Source of the DNA: Allohoeflea poritis | Lineage (GTDB): Bacteria; Pseudomonadota; Alphaproteobacteria; Rhizobiales; Rhizobiaceae | Assembly: GCF_027889715.1 (NCBI RefSeq) | Contig: NZ_JAPJZH010000008.1 | Span: forward strand, 124,001-188,000 | DNA length: 64,000 bases | Direction: 5' to 3' | In this document: in pieces, positions 17,509 through 26,177 of the stretch | Layout: the number at the start of each line of letters is the position of its first letter | Position numbering within the stretch: the first letter of the stretch is position 1 | Program-made: the position numbers and the translations under genes | Notes under the pieces: generated by a model | Seen by the model: the letters and a program-made list of their open reading frames with translations, nothing else | Told to the model about the DNA's origin: nothing | Databases searched by the model: none

Positions 17509-19580
17509 GCCCCCTGAAGTTCGATGTAGATGTTGCCATAGGCATCGACCCGGGCGGTCGTATCGGGGTTGATCACAACCGTGGTTCCCGGATCCTCGAC
17601 GATCGCCGGCCCGGCGAATTCCATGCCCGGTTTTAAGGCCGGACCGTCATAGATGTCGCTCTCATGGGTGCCTTCGAGCGCGAAATCGACAGCCCGCCGC
17701 CCCTTCAGCGCAGCGCCCGCATCCTTGTCGCCAAGCGGCTGCGGGGTCATGGTCAGCTTGCCGACCTCGGCCGCGGCAACCAGATGGATACCGACCATTT
17801 CGACCGGGGCATCCAGCCGGTAGGTGTATTCGCGCTCATAAGTCTCGTGGAACAGCGCCTCGATCTCCGCGAGCCGCTCATCGCTGACAGCACCATCTGG
17901 CAAAAGCACCTCGGTGGTGTGCTCCTGGTTTTGGTAACGAAACTTGCCGAAACGGTGGAAGGTCACACGCGAGGGATCGATGCCTTCGGCCTCGAACTGG
18001 CCGCGCGCCTGCGCTTCGGTCTCGGCGAAAAGCGCTTCGATGGCTTTCGCGCCGCCTTCCTGCAGGTCGACAAGCCGGGTGACGAAATAGTCGCGCCGCA
18101 GGTCGGACATCATCATGCCCCAGGCCGAGAACACCGAGGCGCCGGCGGGCACCACGACTTTCTTGACACCGAGTTCGGCTGCCAGCGCAACCGCATGCAT
18201 CGCGCCGCCACCGCCGAAAGCAACCAGCGTGAAGTCGCGCGGATCGAAGCCGCGATTGAGCGACACCAGCTTGAGCGCATTGACCATATTGTTGTTGGCG
18301 ATGCGCACGATGCCGCGCGCCGCCTCCTGCGGCGTCACGCCAAGCTTCTCGGCGATCTTCCCGATGGCAGCGTTCGCCGCGTCCATATCGGCATCGATCT
18401 CGCCGCCGCAGAAATAGTCCTTGTTGATGCGCCCGAGATAAAGATTGGCATCCGTGGTCGTCGCCTCAGTGCCGCCCTTGCCATAGGCCGCCGGTCCCGG
18501 CAGCGCGCCCGCCGACTGCGGGCCGACATGCAGCTTCTGGAAATCGTCGACCCAGGCGATGGAGCCGCCGCCATTGCCGATCTCCACCAGATCCACCACC
18601 GGCACCATGATCGGATAGCCCGCAGATGTGCGGTCCTTCTCGATCCAGTAATCGGTCATAATCTTGATCTGGCCGTTCTCGATCAGCGAACACTTGGCGG
18701 TCGTGCCGCCGATATCGAGCGCCAGCACATTCGGCTCGCCGATCAGCTTGCCGAGTTCGGCAGCGCCCCAGAAACCGGAAGCCGGTCCCGATTCAACCAT
18801 TGTGATCGGAATGCGCGACACCGATTCCAGCGAATCGACCCCGCAATTGGACTGCATGATATAGGGGCTGCCCGAAAAGCCCTTGCTCGAAAGACCGTCA
18901 TTGAGCCGCGACAGGTAGCGTTCGGCGATCGGCTGTACATAGGCCGAAAGGACCGCCGTATTGGTGCGCTCATATTCGCGCCACTCGCGGGTGATCTGGT
19001 GCGAGGAAACGACCGAGACGTCCGGCCACAATTGTCCGACCTCTTCCAGCACGGCCTGTTCGTGCGACGGGTTGGCATAGGAGTGCAGGAAGCAGATGGC
19101 CACCGCCTCAACACCTTCAGCCTTGAAGCCGTCGAGAATCGCCGGCAGTCCCGCCGTGTCGAGCGGCAGCAATTCCTCGCCGCGATAGCTCATCCGCCCC
19201 GGCAGTTCCCTGCGCAGATAACGTGGGACGAACGGTTCGGGCTTCTTGTAATGCAGGTTAAAGAAATCCGGACGATTGCCGCGCGCGATCTCGAGGATGT
19301 CGCGGAAGCCCTCGGTGGTGATCAGCCCGACCTTGACGCCCTTGCGCTCCGTCAGCGCATTGATGACGACCGTCGTGCCATGCGCGAGGAAGTCGACCGA
19401 GCCCGGATCGACGCCGCCCTTTTCCAGCACGTTCAGAACGCCCTTCTCGAAATCCGGCGGTGTCGTATCGGACTTGGCCGTGCGCACGCTGGCAACACCG
19501 TTTTCATCCGTCTCGAAGCAGACCAGGTCGGTGAATGTGCCGCCCACATCGGTTGCGACACGGATCGTAGAGCTCGCCAT
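17505..19580 (-). CDS. hyuA: Hydantoinase/oxoprolinase subunit A
   Basis: A 691-residue A subunit with the actin-like ATPase fold. The phosphate-binding DVGGTFTDLV is at residue 10 and the second phosphate loop, LDIGGTTAKCS, lies near residue 287. It hydrolyses ATP to phosphorylate the amide oxygen of the ring, and subunit B then opens it. The frame is open 13 codons further upstream, but the ATG at 19580 shares its first base with the stop of the GAF gene (TGATG) and the conserved fold begins directly after it, so I use it. Confidence 0.93.
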   Translation of the reverse strand: MASSTIRVATDVGGTFTDLVCFETDENGVASVRTAKSDTTPPDFEKGVLNVLEKGGVDPGSVDFLAHGTTVVINALTERKGVKVGLITTEGFRDILEIARGNRPDFFNLHYKKPEPFVPRYLRRELPGRMSYRGEELLPLDTAGLPAILDGFKAEGVEAVAICFLHSYANPSHEQAVLEEVGQLWPDVSVVSSHQITREWREYERTNTAVLSAYVQPIAERYLSRLNDGLSSKGFSGSPYIMQSNCGVDSLESVSRIPITMVESGPASGFWGAAELGKLIGEPNVLALDIGGTTAKCSLIENGQIKIMTDYWIEKDRTSAGYPIMVPVVDLVEIGNGGGSIAWVDDFQKLHVGPQSAGALPGPAAYGKGGTEATTTDANLYLGRINKDYFCGGEIDADMDAANAAIGKIAEKLGVTPQEAARGIVRIANNNMVNALKLVSLNRGFDPRDFTLVAFGGGGAMHAVALAAELGVKKVVVPAGASVFSAWGMMMSDLRRDYFVTRLVDLQEGGAKAIEALFAETEAQARGQFEAEGIDPSRVTFHRFGKFRYQNQEHTTEVLLPDGAVSDERLAEIEALFHETYEREYTYRLDAPVEMVGIHLVAAAEVGKLTMTPQPLGDKDAGAALKGRRAVDFALEGTHESDIYDGPALKPGMEFAGPAIVEDPGTTVVINPDTTARVDAYGNIYIELQGA

Positions 19581-20080
19581 CACTGGCCTCCCTTGCTCAG
19601 TTTTTCCTTGAGGAAGCAAACGCTTCCGGGAAGTTTCAGAATCTCCGCCGCAACGACCTTGTCCGGCGTGTAAAAGCCCGCCTCGTGCAGCAAATTGATC
19701 GTGCCCAGCACCTCGCCGCCGACGACAACCGGCAGGTTGAGCACCGACTCGCAGCCCAGCGACTTGATCAGCTCATGGTCGTCGAAGACCTCTGCGATGC
19801 CGCCGATATCGTTGGCGACGAAATTCTGCCGGCCATCCAGCACCTGCTCGGTCCAGCGGTCACTGTCGACCCGCTTCGTACCCGAACACGGATATGCCTC
19901 CGGCATATTGGTGTAGCAACGGCTGGCAAGACCGCTCTGCCGATCGAAAGTCATCAGCGTGAAGAGCTTTACGCCGACCAGCGCCGCCGTCAGTTCCTCG
20001 AGCGCCCGGTGAACCTCCTGGGCATTGCTCGCGCGCTCGACCGCGTTCTTGAAATCCCGCATCATGTCCTCAACCGGCAC
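19580..20080 (-). CDS. Stand-alone GAF-domain protein
   Basis: A 166-residue protein made almost entirely of one GAF domain, a small-molecule or redox-sensing fold, with no output domain. Features include the LFTLMTFDR strand, SRCYTNMPEAYPCSGTKR and the CESVLNLPVVVGGEVLGTINLLH core. GTG start with GGAGG six bases upstream. It overlaps the ABC ATPase gene by 11 bases and hyuA by one, so it is made together with both. A role as a ligand-sensing accessory of the hydantoinase, or a free methionine-sulfoxide-reductase-like GAF enzyme, are both possible. Neither is shown by sequence. Confidence 0.82.
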   Translation of the reverse strand: MPVEDMMRDFKNAVERASNAQEVHRALEELTAALVGVKLFTLMTFDRQSGLASRCYTNMPEAYPCSGTKRVDSDRWTEQVLDGRQNFVANDIGGIAEVFDDHELIKSLGCESVLNLPVVVGGEVLGTINLLHEAGFYTPDKVVAAEILKLPGSVCFLKEKLSKGGQ

Positions 20081-20900
20081 TGTTTTCCTCCATCACTTTT
20101 CGGCGCAGTGCTTCCTCGTCGTCAGTGATCACCGGGATCGCACCGATCAGGCTGCGCGTGTAAGCATTTTCAGGCCGCTCGAAGATCGCCTCCGTCGGCG
20201 CCTGCTCGACCAGCCTGCCCCGCTCGAAGACGGCGACGCGGTCGGCAATGTTGCGCACCACGCCGAGATCGTGCGTGATGAACACATAGGTCAGGTTGCG
20301 CCGCTGTCGCAGTTCGTCGAGCAGCTTCAAAACCCGCGCCTGCACCAGCACATCAAGCGCCGAGGTCGGCTCGTCGAGCACCAGAACCTCGGGTTCGCAA
20401 GCCAGCGCCCGGGCAATGGCCACACGCTGCCGCTGGCCGCCGGAGAGCGCCGAGGGAAAACGCTGCGCGAATTCCGCCGGCAACCCCACTTCTTCGAGCA
20501 GCGCGCCAATACGCGCCTTGCGACCCGGCCGGTCGCCGATGTCGTGTACATTCAGGGCGAGCCGCAGCGAGGCGCCGACCGTGCGGCGCGGATTGAGCGC
20601 TGAGAGCGGGTTCTGCTGGACAAGCTGGATCGACCGGCGCAGCGGCAAAGTCCGGCGCGCCGGCAGCAGCTCGCCATCGAGGAAGAACTCGCCGGTGCTG
20701 GGCGGATAGATGCCAAGCAGCATGTTGGCGAACGTCGTCTTGCCGGAGCCGCTTTCACCGACAATGGCCAGGCACTCGCCCCGCGCGGCCGTCAGCGAGA
20801 CCGAATCCAGCGCTTTGACCTCATGGGTGCCGGTGTAAAAGATCTTGGAGACGTTGCGTGCCTCAAGGACCGTTGGAAGGTTTGACGCCGCATCAGTCAT
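20070..20900 (-). CDS. Peptide/nickel-type ABC transporter ATP-binding protein (DppF-like)
   Basis: A 276-residue cytosolic ATPase with Walker A GESGSGKT near residue 50, signature LSGGQRQR, Walker B VLVLDEPTSALD and the H-loop ITHDLG. The C-terminal part is short. It is one of two ATPases of a five-component importer with the genes up to 25318. Start and stop overlap both neighbours (ATGA with the other ATPase, 11 bases with GAF). The substrate is probably a peptide, hydantoin or modified amino acid, judged from the operon. Confidence 0.92.
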   Translation of the reverse strand: MTDAASNLPTVLEARNVSKIFYTGTHEVKALDSVSLTAARGECLAIVGESGSGKTTFANMLLGIYPPSTGEFFLDGELLPARRTLPLRRSIQLVQQNPLSALNPRRTVGASLRLALNVHDIGDRPGRKARIGALLEEVGLPAEFAQRFPSALSGGQRQRVAIARALACEPEVLVLDEPTSALDVLVQARVLKLLDELRQRRNLTYVFITHDLGVVRNIADRVAVFERGRLVEQAPTEAIFERPENAYTRSLIGAIPVITDDEEALRRKVMEENSAG

Positions 20901-21769
20901 GGCGACACCTCATGGTCAATCAGCGGTTCGGTAAATCCGGAGCTGTTTTCCGCGATCTCCGGAATACCGCCGCCGGTGATGCGCGGCACCGCCGCCATCA
21001 GTGCGCGCGTGTAGGGATGGCGCGGCCGGTGGAACAGCTCACTCGTCTCGCCGTGCTCGACCAGCCGGCCCTTGTAGATCACATAGACCCGGTCGGCGAA
21101 TTCGCGCACCACGCCGAGATTATGCGAAATGAACAGAACGGAGGTGCCGCGACGTTCCACAAGGTCGCGCATCAGGTGCAGGGTTTGCGCCTGGACCGTC
21201 ACGTCGAGAGCCGTCCCCGGCTCGTCGGCGATCAGCAGCGACGGCTCGTTCGCCAGCGCCATGGCGATCATGACGCGCTGGTTCATGCCCCCCGACAGCT
21301 GGAAGGGATAGGAGGCCAGAACCCGCTCCGGCTCGGGGATCGACACATCCTGAAGCAGTGACACGGCGCGGGTGCCCGCATCCCGTTCCAATATGCCCGG
21401 ATTGCCCCGCTTCAACACCTCATTGAACTGGACGCCGATCGTGTAGACCGGGTTGAGCGACGAGGTCGGGTCCTGGAAGATCATCGAGATCTTGGTCCCG
21501 CGCAGCGCGAGGCGGGTGCGCAGGGCCAGCGCCTCGAGGTCCTGGCCCTCGAAATGGACCGAGCCGGAAATGCGCGCAGAGCTGAGCTCCTGCAACAGGC
21601 CCAGGATGATGCGCGCGGTCACGGACTTGCCGGAGCCGGATTCGCCGACCAGCGCCACCTTCTCGCCGCGCCGGATATTGAGCGAGATGCCGTGCAGCAC
21701 CTCGACGAGGCCGGCATAGTTCTTGAAGGCGAGCTTCAGGTCCCGGATATCGAGCAGATAATCGCTCAT
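20897..21769 (-). CDS. Peptide/nickel-type ABC transporter ATP-binding protein (DppD-like)
   Basis: A 290-residue ATPase with Walker A GESGSGKS, signature LSGGMNQR, Walker B LLIADEPGTALD and H-loop ISHNLG. The GTALD in place of the usual TTALD is a small change next to the Walker B glutamate. The frame is open far upstream, but the ATG at 21769 overlaps the permease stop (ATGA) and starts the conserved domain. It is the partner ATPase of the gene at 20070-20900. Confidence 0.92.
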   Translation of the reverse strand: MSDYLLDIRDLKLAFKNYAGLVEVLHGISLNIRRGEKVALVGESGSGKSVTARIILGLLQELSSARISGSVHFEGQDLEALALRTRLALRGTKISMIFQDPTSSLNPVYTIGVQFNEVLKRGNPGILERDAGTRAVSLLQDVSIPEPERVLASYPFQLSGGMNQRVMIAMALANEPSLLIADEPGTALDVTVQAQTLHLMRDLVERRGTSVLFISHNLGVVREFADRVYVIYKGRLVEHGETSELFHRPRHPYTRALMAAVPRITGGGIPEIAENSSGFTEPLIDHEVSP

Positions 21770-22599
21770 TGATCGCTCCCCAGGATCTGGCGCAGCGCAT
21801 CGCCGAGCAGGTTGAAGCCGAAGACCGCGATCAGGATGGCAAGCGACGGGAAGACGGTCAGCCACCAGGAATCGGGCAGGTAATTGCCGCCCTCCGCGAC
21901 CATCGATCCGAGGTCCGGCGTCGGTGCCTGCACGCCAAGGCCGAGGAAGGAAAGCGACGAGGCAATCAGGATGACGAAGCCGAGATCGAGCGTCATCTTG
22001 GTGACGATGGACGGCACGCAGTTGGGCAGGATCTCGCGGAACATGATGTGCCATCGCGAAGCCCCGATGATCTCGGCGGCAAGGACGTAGCCTTCCTGCG
22101 CTTCCGATCGCGTCACATTGTAGACGAGCCGCGCATACCAGGGCCACCACATGGTCGTCACCGCCAGCATGCCGTTGGTCAGGGTCGGCTCCAGAACGCC
22201 CATGACGGACATGGCGAGAACCAGCGGCGGGATCGACAGGAAAACGTCGGTCAACCGCATCAGGATGAAGTCCGCCCAGCCGCCGAGATAACCGGCGGCA
22301 AGCCCAACGGTGACGCCGATCGGGACGGCGATCGCCAGCACGACAACGCCAAGCATCAGCGAGATGCGATAGGCATAGAGAATGCGTGAGAAGACATCGC
22401 GGCCCACGAGATCGGTGCCAAAGATGTTGGGCCAGTGCGGCGGCTGGTTGAAATTGGAGAAATCGACGACCGCGCCGCGATGCGACGGAAACGGTGCGAT
22501 GAAATCGGCGAAGAGGGCCGAGAATACGACGGTTCCCACCAGGATCAGCCCGATCACCGAAAGCGGATTGGACAAAAGGATCGAGAATGTGCGCCTCAT
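21766..22599 (-). CDS. ABC transporter permease (DppC-like)
   Basis: A 277-residue inner-membrane permease. It has one N-terminal helix, a periplasmic segment with the family's HWFGTD-like HWPNIFGTDLVGRDVFSR stretch, then about five helices with the EAA loop (EIIGASRWHIMFREILPN). It forms the channel with the DppB-like protein whose gene overlaps by four bases. The order of substrate-binding protein, two permeases and two ATPases is that of PepT-family importers. Confidence 0.92.
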   Translation of the reverse strand: MRRTFSILLSNPLSVIGLILVGTVVFSALFADFIAPFPSHRGAVVDFSNFNQPPHWPNIFGTDLVGRDVFSRILYAYRISLMLGVVVLAIAVPIGVTVGLAAGYLGGWADFILMRLTDVFLSIPPLVLAMSVMGVLEPTLTNGMLAVTTMWWPWYARLVYNVTRSEAQEGYVLAAEIIGASRWHIMFREILPNCVPSIVTKMTLDLGFVILIASSLSFLGLGVQAPTPDLGSMVAEGGNYLPDSWWLTVFPSLAILIAVFGFNLLGDALRQILGSDQ

Positions 22600-23627
22600 G
22601 GCCGCCCCCTCTCCGCCAGGCGGATGCGCGGATTGATATAGGCGATCAGGAGGTCAACGATGATGTTGACGATGAGGAAGGTCGCCGAGATGACGAGGAC
22701 CGTTCCAACAATGGCGTTGAGGTCCTTGCGCAGGATCACCTGCACGCCGTAGCGGGAAAGACCGGGCCATGCATAGACCGCCTCGACGAGAAAGGCATTG
22801 CCGAGCATCGCCGCGAAATCGAGGCCGATAATGGTCAGCGACGGGATCAGCGACGGGCGGAACGCATAGCGGTTGGCGATGCGGCGCGCCGGAAAACCGT
22901 AGGACTGCGCCATTTCGATGTAAGGCTTGTCATAGGTCTCGACCATGTTGGAGCGCGTCAGTCGCGCCGCCTGGCCGATGCCGGAGAGCGCCAGTGCGAA
23001 AGCCGGCAGGATGATGTGGTGGACAGCGCTCAGGAATGCCGGGATATCGCCGGCGAGCAGCGTGTCCACAAGAAGAAAACCGGTGATCCTTGGCGGCACG
23101 GTCAGCGTGTCGGAAATCTGCCCGGCGATCGGAAACAGCGGCAGGAAGAACGCAAAGAGCAGCATCAGGATCACGGCCCAGACGAAACTGGGCGCCGACA
23201 CGCCGAGCAGCGAGATGACCCGAATGACATTATCCGCGGTCTTGCCGCGATAGCGCGCCGAGGCGATGCCCAGCGGAATTCCAAAACCGATCATGAAGAC
23301 GCCGGCGACGATCACCAGCTCCAGCGTCGCTGGCAGAAACTGGGCGATGTCGGTCGTAACCGGGCGGTTTGTATAGAGCGAAATGCCCAGATCGCCGCGG
23401 GAGAAATCGCGAATGAAATAGCCGTACTGAACCCAGATCGGTTCGTTAAGGTGCAGCTTTTCCCGCAACTGATCGACCTGCTCGACCGTCGCGTTCGGAC
23501 CGAGCGCGATGCGCGCCGGGTCGCCGGGGATGACCCGGGCGATGGTGAAGATCAGCATCGATACGCCGATCAAAACGATGATCGAGATCGACAGCCGCTT
23601 CACGAGAAGGCGGACGACAGGCGACAT
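22596..23627 (-). CDS. ABC transporter permease (DppB-like)
   Basis: A 343-residue inner-membrane permease with six helices. The N-terminal TM helix is followed by the PGDPARIALGPNAT segment typical of DppB/OppB, and the EAA loop reads EMAQSYGFPARRIANRYAFR. It pairs with the DppC-like permease in the importer. It lies 86 bases downstream of the binding-protein gene, a gap that in such operons often holds an mRNA hairpin; I see no strong one here. Confidence 0.92.
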   Translation of the reverse strand: MSPVVRLLVKRLSISIIVLIGVSMLIFTIARVIPGDPARIALGPNATVEQVDQLREKLHLNEPIWVQYGYFIRDFSRGDLGISLYTNRPVTTDIAQFLPATLELVIVAGVFMIGFGIPLGIASARYRGKTADNVIRVISLLGVSAPSFVWAVILMLLFAFFLPLFPIAGQISDTLTVPPRITGFLLVDTLLAGDIPAFLSAVHHIILPAFALALSGIGQAARLTRSNMVETYDKPYIEMAQSYGFPARRIANRYAFRPSLIPSLTIIGLDFAAMLGNAFLVEAVYAWPGLSRYGVQVILRKDLNAIVGTVLVISATFLIVNIIVDLLIAYINPRIRLAERGRP

Positions 23628-23713
23628 GGCGGTTCAGCTGTTCTTTCGACGCGGTTTGCGCGGGTTCAAAAAAGCGGGCCGGCGCATTCACGCAACCGGC
23701 CCGACGCACAGGG

Positions 23714-25318
23714 TCAGTTTTTGTCCTGCATTTCCATCAGGCGGAAGGAAAAGCCCATCCCGTCCAGGCCGAACGCTTTGGACGGATCCGACATGGCCGG
23801 AACCTTGACCCGGTTGCTCGCGGCAAAGACCGACTGGCGGTCGTAGCCGTAGATCGTCGGAGCGATCTCCATAAGCCTGTTGTTGAGCGCGTGATAGGCT
23901 TTGGCGCGAGCCGCCTCATCCGTATTTGTCCGGCCTTCCTCGAGCAGCCGGTCAACCTCCGCATCCTTCAGATGCTCCGGCGACTGCCACGTGCCGGGCG
24001 CCTTGGAATCATACATGCCGTAGAGCAGCGTGTCCGGATCGCCGGTCACCGCATTGTTGAAGATCTGCGAGATATGCGGCGTGTTCTCGGCCTTCGAGAC
24101 CTGCTCGGCGAACAGCGCCCACGGCATCTTCTTGATCTCGGACTTGATTCCGAGTTCGGCGAAGTTGGCCTGCATCAGAAGCGCAAAGCGCTCCTCAAGC
24201 GGCACTTCGGCGATCCAGGAAATTTCGATATTCTGGTCGCCTGCCGCATAACGGCATGAATTGAGATGCTGCTTCGCCCCGTCGAGGTCGCGGACGAGTT
24301 CTGCTGACGGCGGATTGGCGCCGAGCATGCCGACCGGGATGGCGCCGGTCGCCGGGCTGCCCTGCGACACATCATCGGTAACCGCGATCATCTTGATCGC
24401 CGCTGCATAGTCGAAGGCCTTGGCAAGAGCCAGGCGGCACTGCGGATCATCCAGCGGCGGCTTGGTGGTGTTCATCTTGACATAAAAGGCACCGCTGCCG
24501 GATTCGGTCAGCAATTGCGCGCCGTCCTGTGCCAGTGCCTTGAGCACTTCCGGCGGCAGCCATTGGGATGAAATATCATGCTCGCCCTGCGAGATAAGCG
24601 TGCGCACGGTCGCCGGCTCCAGCCCGTAGCGCAGGCGCACCGTATCGGGAGCGGCACCGGGGACGCCGAGGAAGTAATCGGCATTCTTGGCCATCACCGT
24701 TTCCTGCTGCGGATTGTGGGACGTAACGGTGTATGCGCCCGTTCCCGCACCATTTGCCGAAAGGAAGGCCTGTCCCCAGTCCTTCATTTCGCCCTCGCCT
24801 TCGCCGAGATTTTCCATCACCAGCTTCTTGTCGACGATCGGCAGACGCAGCATGGACGCGACAAACGGCGCATAGGGCTCTTTCAGAACGAATGTCACCG
24901 TGTGATCGTCAACCGCTTCGGCCTTCTCAACATTGGTGAAGAGATAGGACAGGCCCTGGCCGAGCGCCTGCATGCGGTCCAGAGAAAAGACCACGTCGTC
25001 TGCCGTCAGCGGATTGCCGCTCTGGAACTTGACGTCCTGGCGCAGTTTGAAGGTGTGGCTGTTGCCGTCGGCCGACCAGCTTTCCGCAAGGTGCGGCACG
25101 AGGCCCGGGGCGCCCTGCGCCGGCAGGACCAGCGTGTCATAGACATTGAACATCAGGATGGAGTCGGCATAGTCAGACGCCTTGCCCGGATCGAGTTCGC
25201 CGACCGCCACCTCGTCGAGCCGCAGCACGGTCTCGGCAAGTGCCGGTGCCGCCGGCACAAGCGCGAGCGTGCTGACACTGAAGAGCGCCGCCGCCGCTGT
25301 TTTTGCAATTCTGTTCAT
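23714..25318 (-). CDS. ABC transporter periplasmic substrate-binding protein (SBP family 5)
   Basis: A 534-residue precursor with a clear signal peptide (residues 1-28, ending APALA), no lipobox, so a soluble periplasmic protein. The body has the SBP_bac_5 pattern (LAESWSADGNSHTFKLRQDVKFQSGNPLTADDV region, residues 68-100). It captures the compound and delivers it to the permeases. GGGAG lies seven bases before the ATG. Ligand specificity cannot be read from sequence; the hydantoinase genes suggest a cyclic amide, short peptide or pyroglutamyl compound. Confidence 0.93.
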   Translation of the reverse strand: MNRIAKTAAAALFSVSTLALVPAAPALAETVLRLDEVAVGELDPGKASDYADSILMFNVYDTLVLPAQGAPGLVPHLAESWSADGNSHTFKLRQDVKFQSGNPLTADDVVFSLDRMQALGQGLSYLFTNVEKAEAVDDHTVTFVLKEPYAPFVASMLRLPIVDKKLVMENLGEGEGEMKDWGQAFLSANGAGTGAYTVTSHNPQQETVMAKNADYFLGVPGAAPDTVRLRYGLEPATVRTLISQGEHDISSQWLPPEVLKALAQDGAQLLTESGSGAFYVKMNTTKPPLDDPQCRLALAKAFDYAAAIKMIAVTDDVSQGSPATGAIPVGMLGANPPSAELVRDLDGAKQHLNSCRYAAGDQNIEISWIAEVPLEERFALLMQANFAELGIKSEIKKMPWALFAEQVSKAENTPHISQIFNNAVTGDPDTLLYGMYDSKAPGTWQSPEHLKDAEVDRLLEEGRTNTDEAARAKAYHALNNRLMEIAPTIYGYDRQSVFAASNRVKVPAMSDPSKAFGLDGMGFSFRLMEMQDKN

Positions 25319-25363
25319 TCGTATTCTCCCTGCACGGTTAGGTTTGCGAAATTGTTCGGGCGG

Positions 25364-26005
25364 TCATTCCGCCTTCTGGTTCTTGTCCTTGTGGAACGGA
25401 GTCGCCGGCTCCTCGCAAAAAACATCCATCGTGCCGGTCCACAAAATGGTCGCCGGTTTGTCCGAGTGGTTCCAGCTCGAGTGGACGCGCGTCGACGGAA
25501 AATGCACCGAGTCCCCGGTTCCCAGAATGGTCCGCTCGCCGTCGATCTCGACGGTGATCGTTCCGTCCAGAACGAACATCATCTCCTCGCCCTCATGGGC
25601 GATCGGCTCGCTGCGGTGGCCGGGCGGCTCGTTCATGATGACGCTGCGAAGGACATGTCCCGGAAAAGACGACGACACCCGCTCATAGGTGACCGTGCTT
25701 TCGCTGACGGCAAAGACCGGCCGGTTCGCCTGGCGGGTCCGAACCTGGTTCTCGTCCGGCTGCGGCTGGCTGGTCAGAAAGTCACCGACATTGACGTCAA
25801 GCACCCGTGAGACCGATACCAGTGAGGAAAGCGATGGAACGGCGATGCCCCGTTCAATCTGGGAAATGAAACCGACCGACAGACCGGCAGCGTCGGCGAC
25901 CGCCTTCAGCGTTAGTCCGAGTTCACGACGCCGCTCGCGCAGGCGCATCGCCAGCGCCCCGTGATCTTCGACGTCCTTGGATTTCGCTGTCTCCTGTCCG
26001 CTCAA
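25364..26005 (-). CDS. XRE-family transcriptional regulator with C-terminal cupin
   Basis: 213 residues: an N-terminal Cro/C1-type helix-turn-helix (about 20-75, LTLKAVADAAGLSVGFISQIERG) and a C-terminal cupin sensor (about 115-195, HEGEEMMFVLDG and GDSVHFPSTRVHSS). Regulators of this type often control amino-acid or polyamine uptake and catabolism genes and bind the substrate in the cupin. The start is TTG, chosen because GGGAGG stands five bases upstream. It is the first gene of the twelve-gene unit and should regulate it through the palindromes at 26019-26085. Confidence 0.9.
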   Translation of the reverse strand: MSGQETAKSKDVEDHGALAMRLRERRRELGLTLKAVADAAGLSVGFISQIERGIAVPSLSSLVSVSRVLDVNVGDFLTSQPQPDENQVRTRQANRPVFAVSESTVTYERVSSSFPGHVLRSVIMNEPPGHRSEPIAHEGEEMMFVLDGTITVEIDGERTILGTGDSVHFPSTRVHSSWNHSDKPATILWTGTMDVFCEEPATPFHKDKNQKAE

Positions 26006-26018
26006 TCCAACCTCCCGT

Positions 26019-26035
26019 TTTTAGTATTACTAAAA
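26019..26035. promoter_or_regulatory. Operator palindrome 1 for the XRE-cupin regulator
   Basis: TTTTAGTATTACTAAAA is a perfect 17-bp palindrome around a central T, just upstream of the regulator's ribosome site, so a bound repressor would block its promoter. It matches the second copy 50 bp away. Confidence 0.7.
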
Positions 26036-26068
26036 CGATGACTCGCAATTTCAGTGGAGTCAAGAGGT

Positions 26069-26085
26069 TTTTAGCAGCACTAAAA
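26069..26085. promoter_or_regulatory. Operator palindrome 2 for the XRE-cupin regulator
   Basis: TTTTAGCAGCACTAAAA shares the outer half-sites TTTTAG and CTAAAA with palindrome 1. The centres are exactly 50 bp apart, nearly five helical turns, which suits two dimers bound on one face or a small loop. Confidence 0.65.
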
Positions 26086-26177
26086 TTTGGAGATAGGCGC
26101 GCCAATAGACGGCATCAAAAAAGGAGAACAAGCAATTGTAAATAATGTCTTTCTTTCGGACAGGCGCTTAGAGCCGG

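Noticed and set aside
17664-19673. A 669-codon plus-strand ORF opposite hyuA
   Set aside because: It is the mirror of a highly GC-rich coding frame. It shows no recognisable domain and the opposite-strand hyuA has all family motifs.
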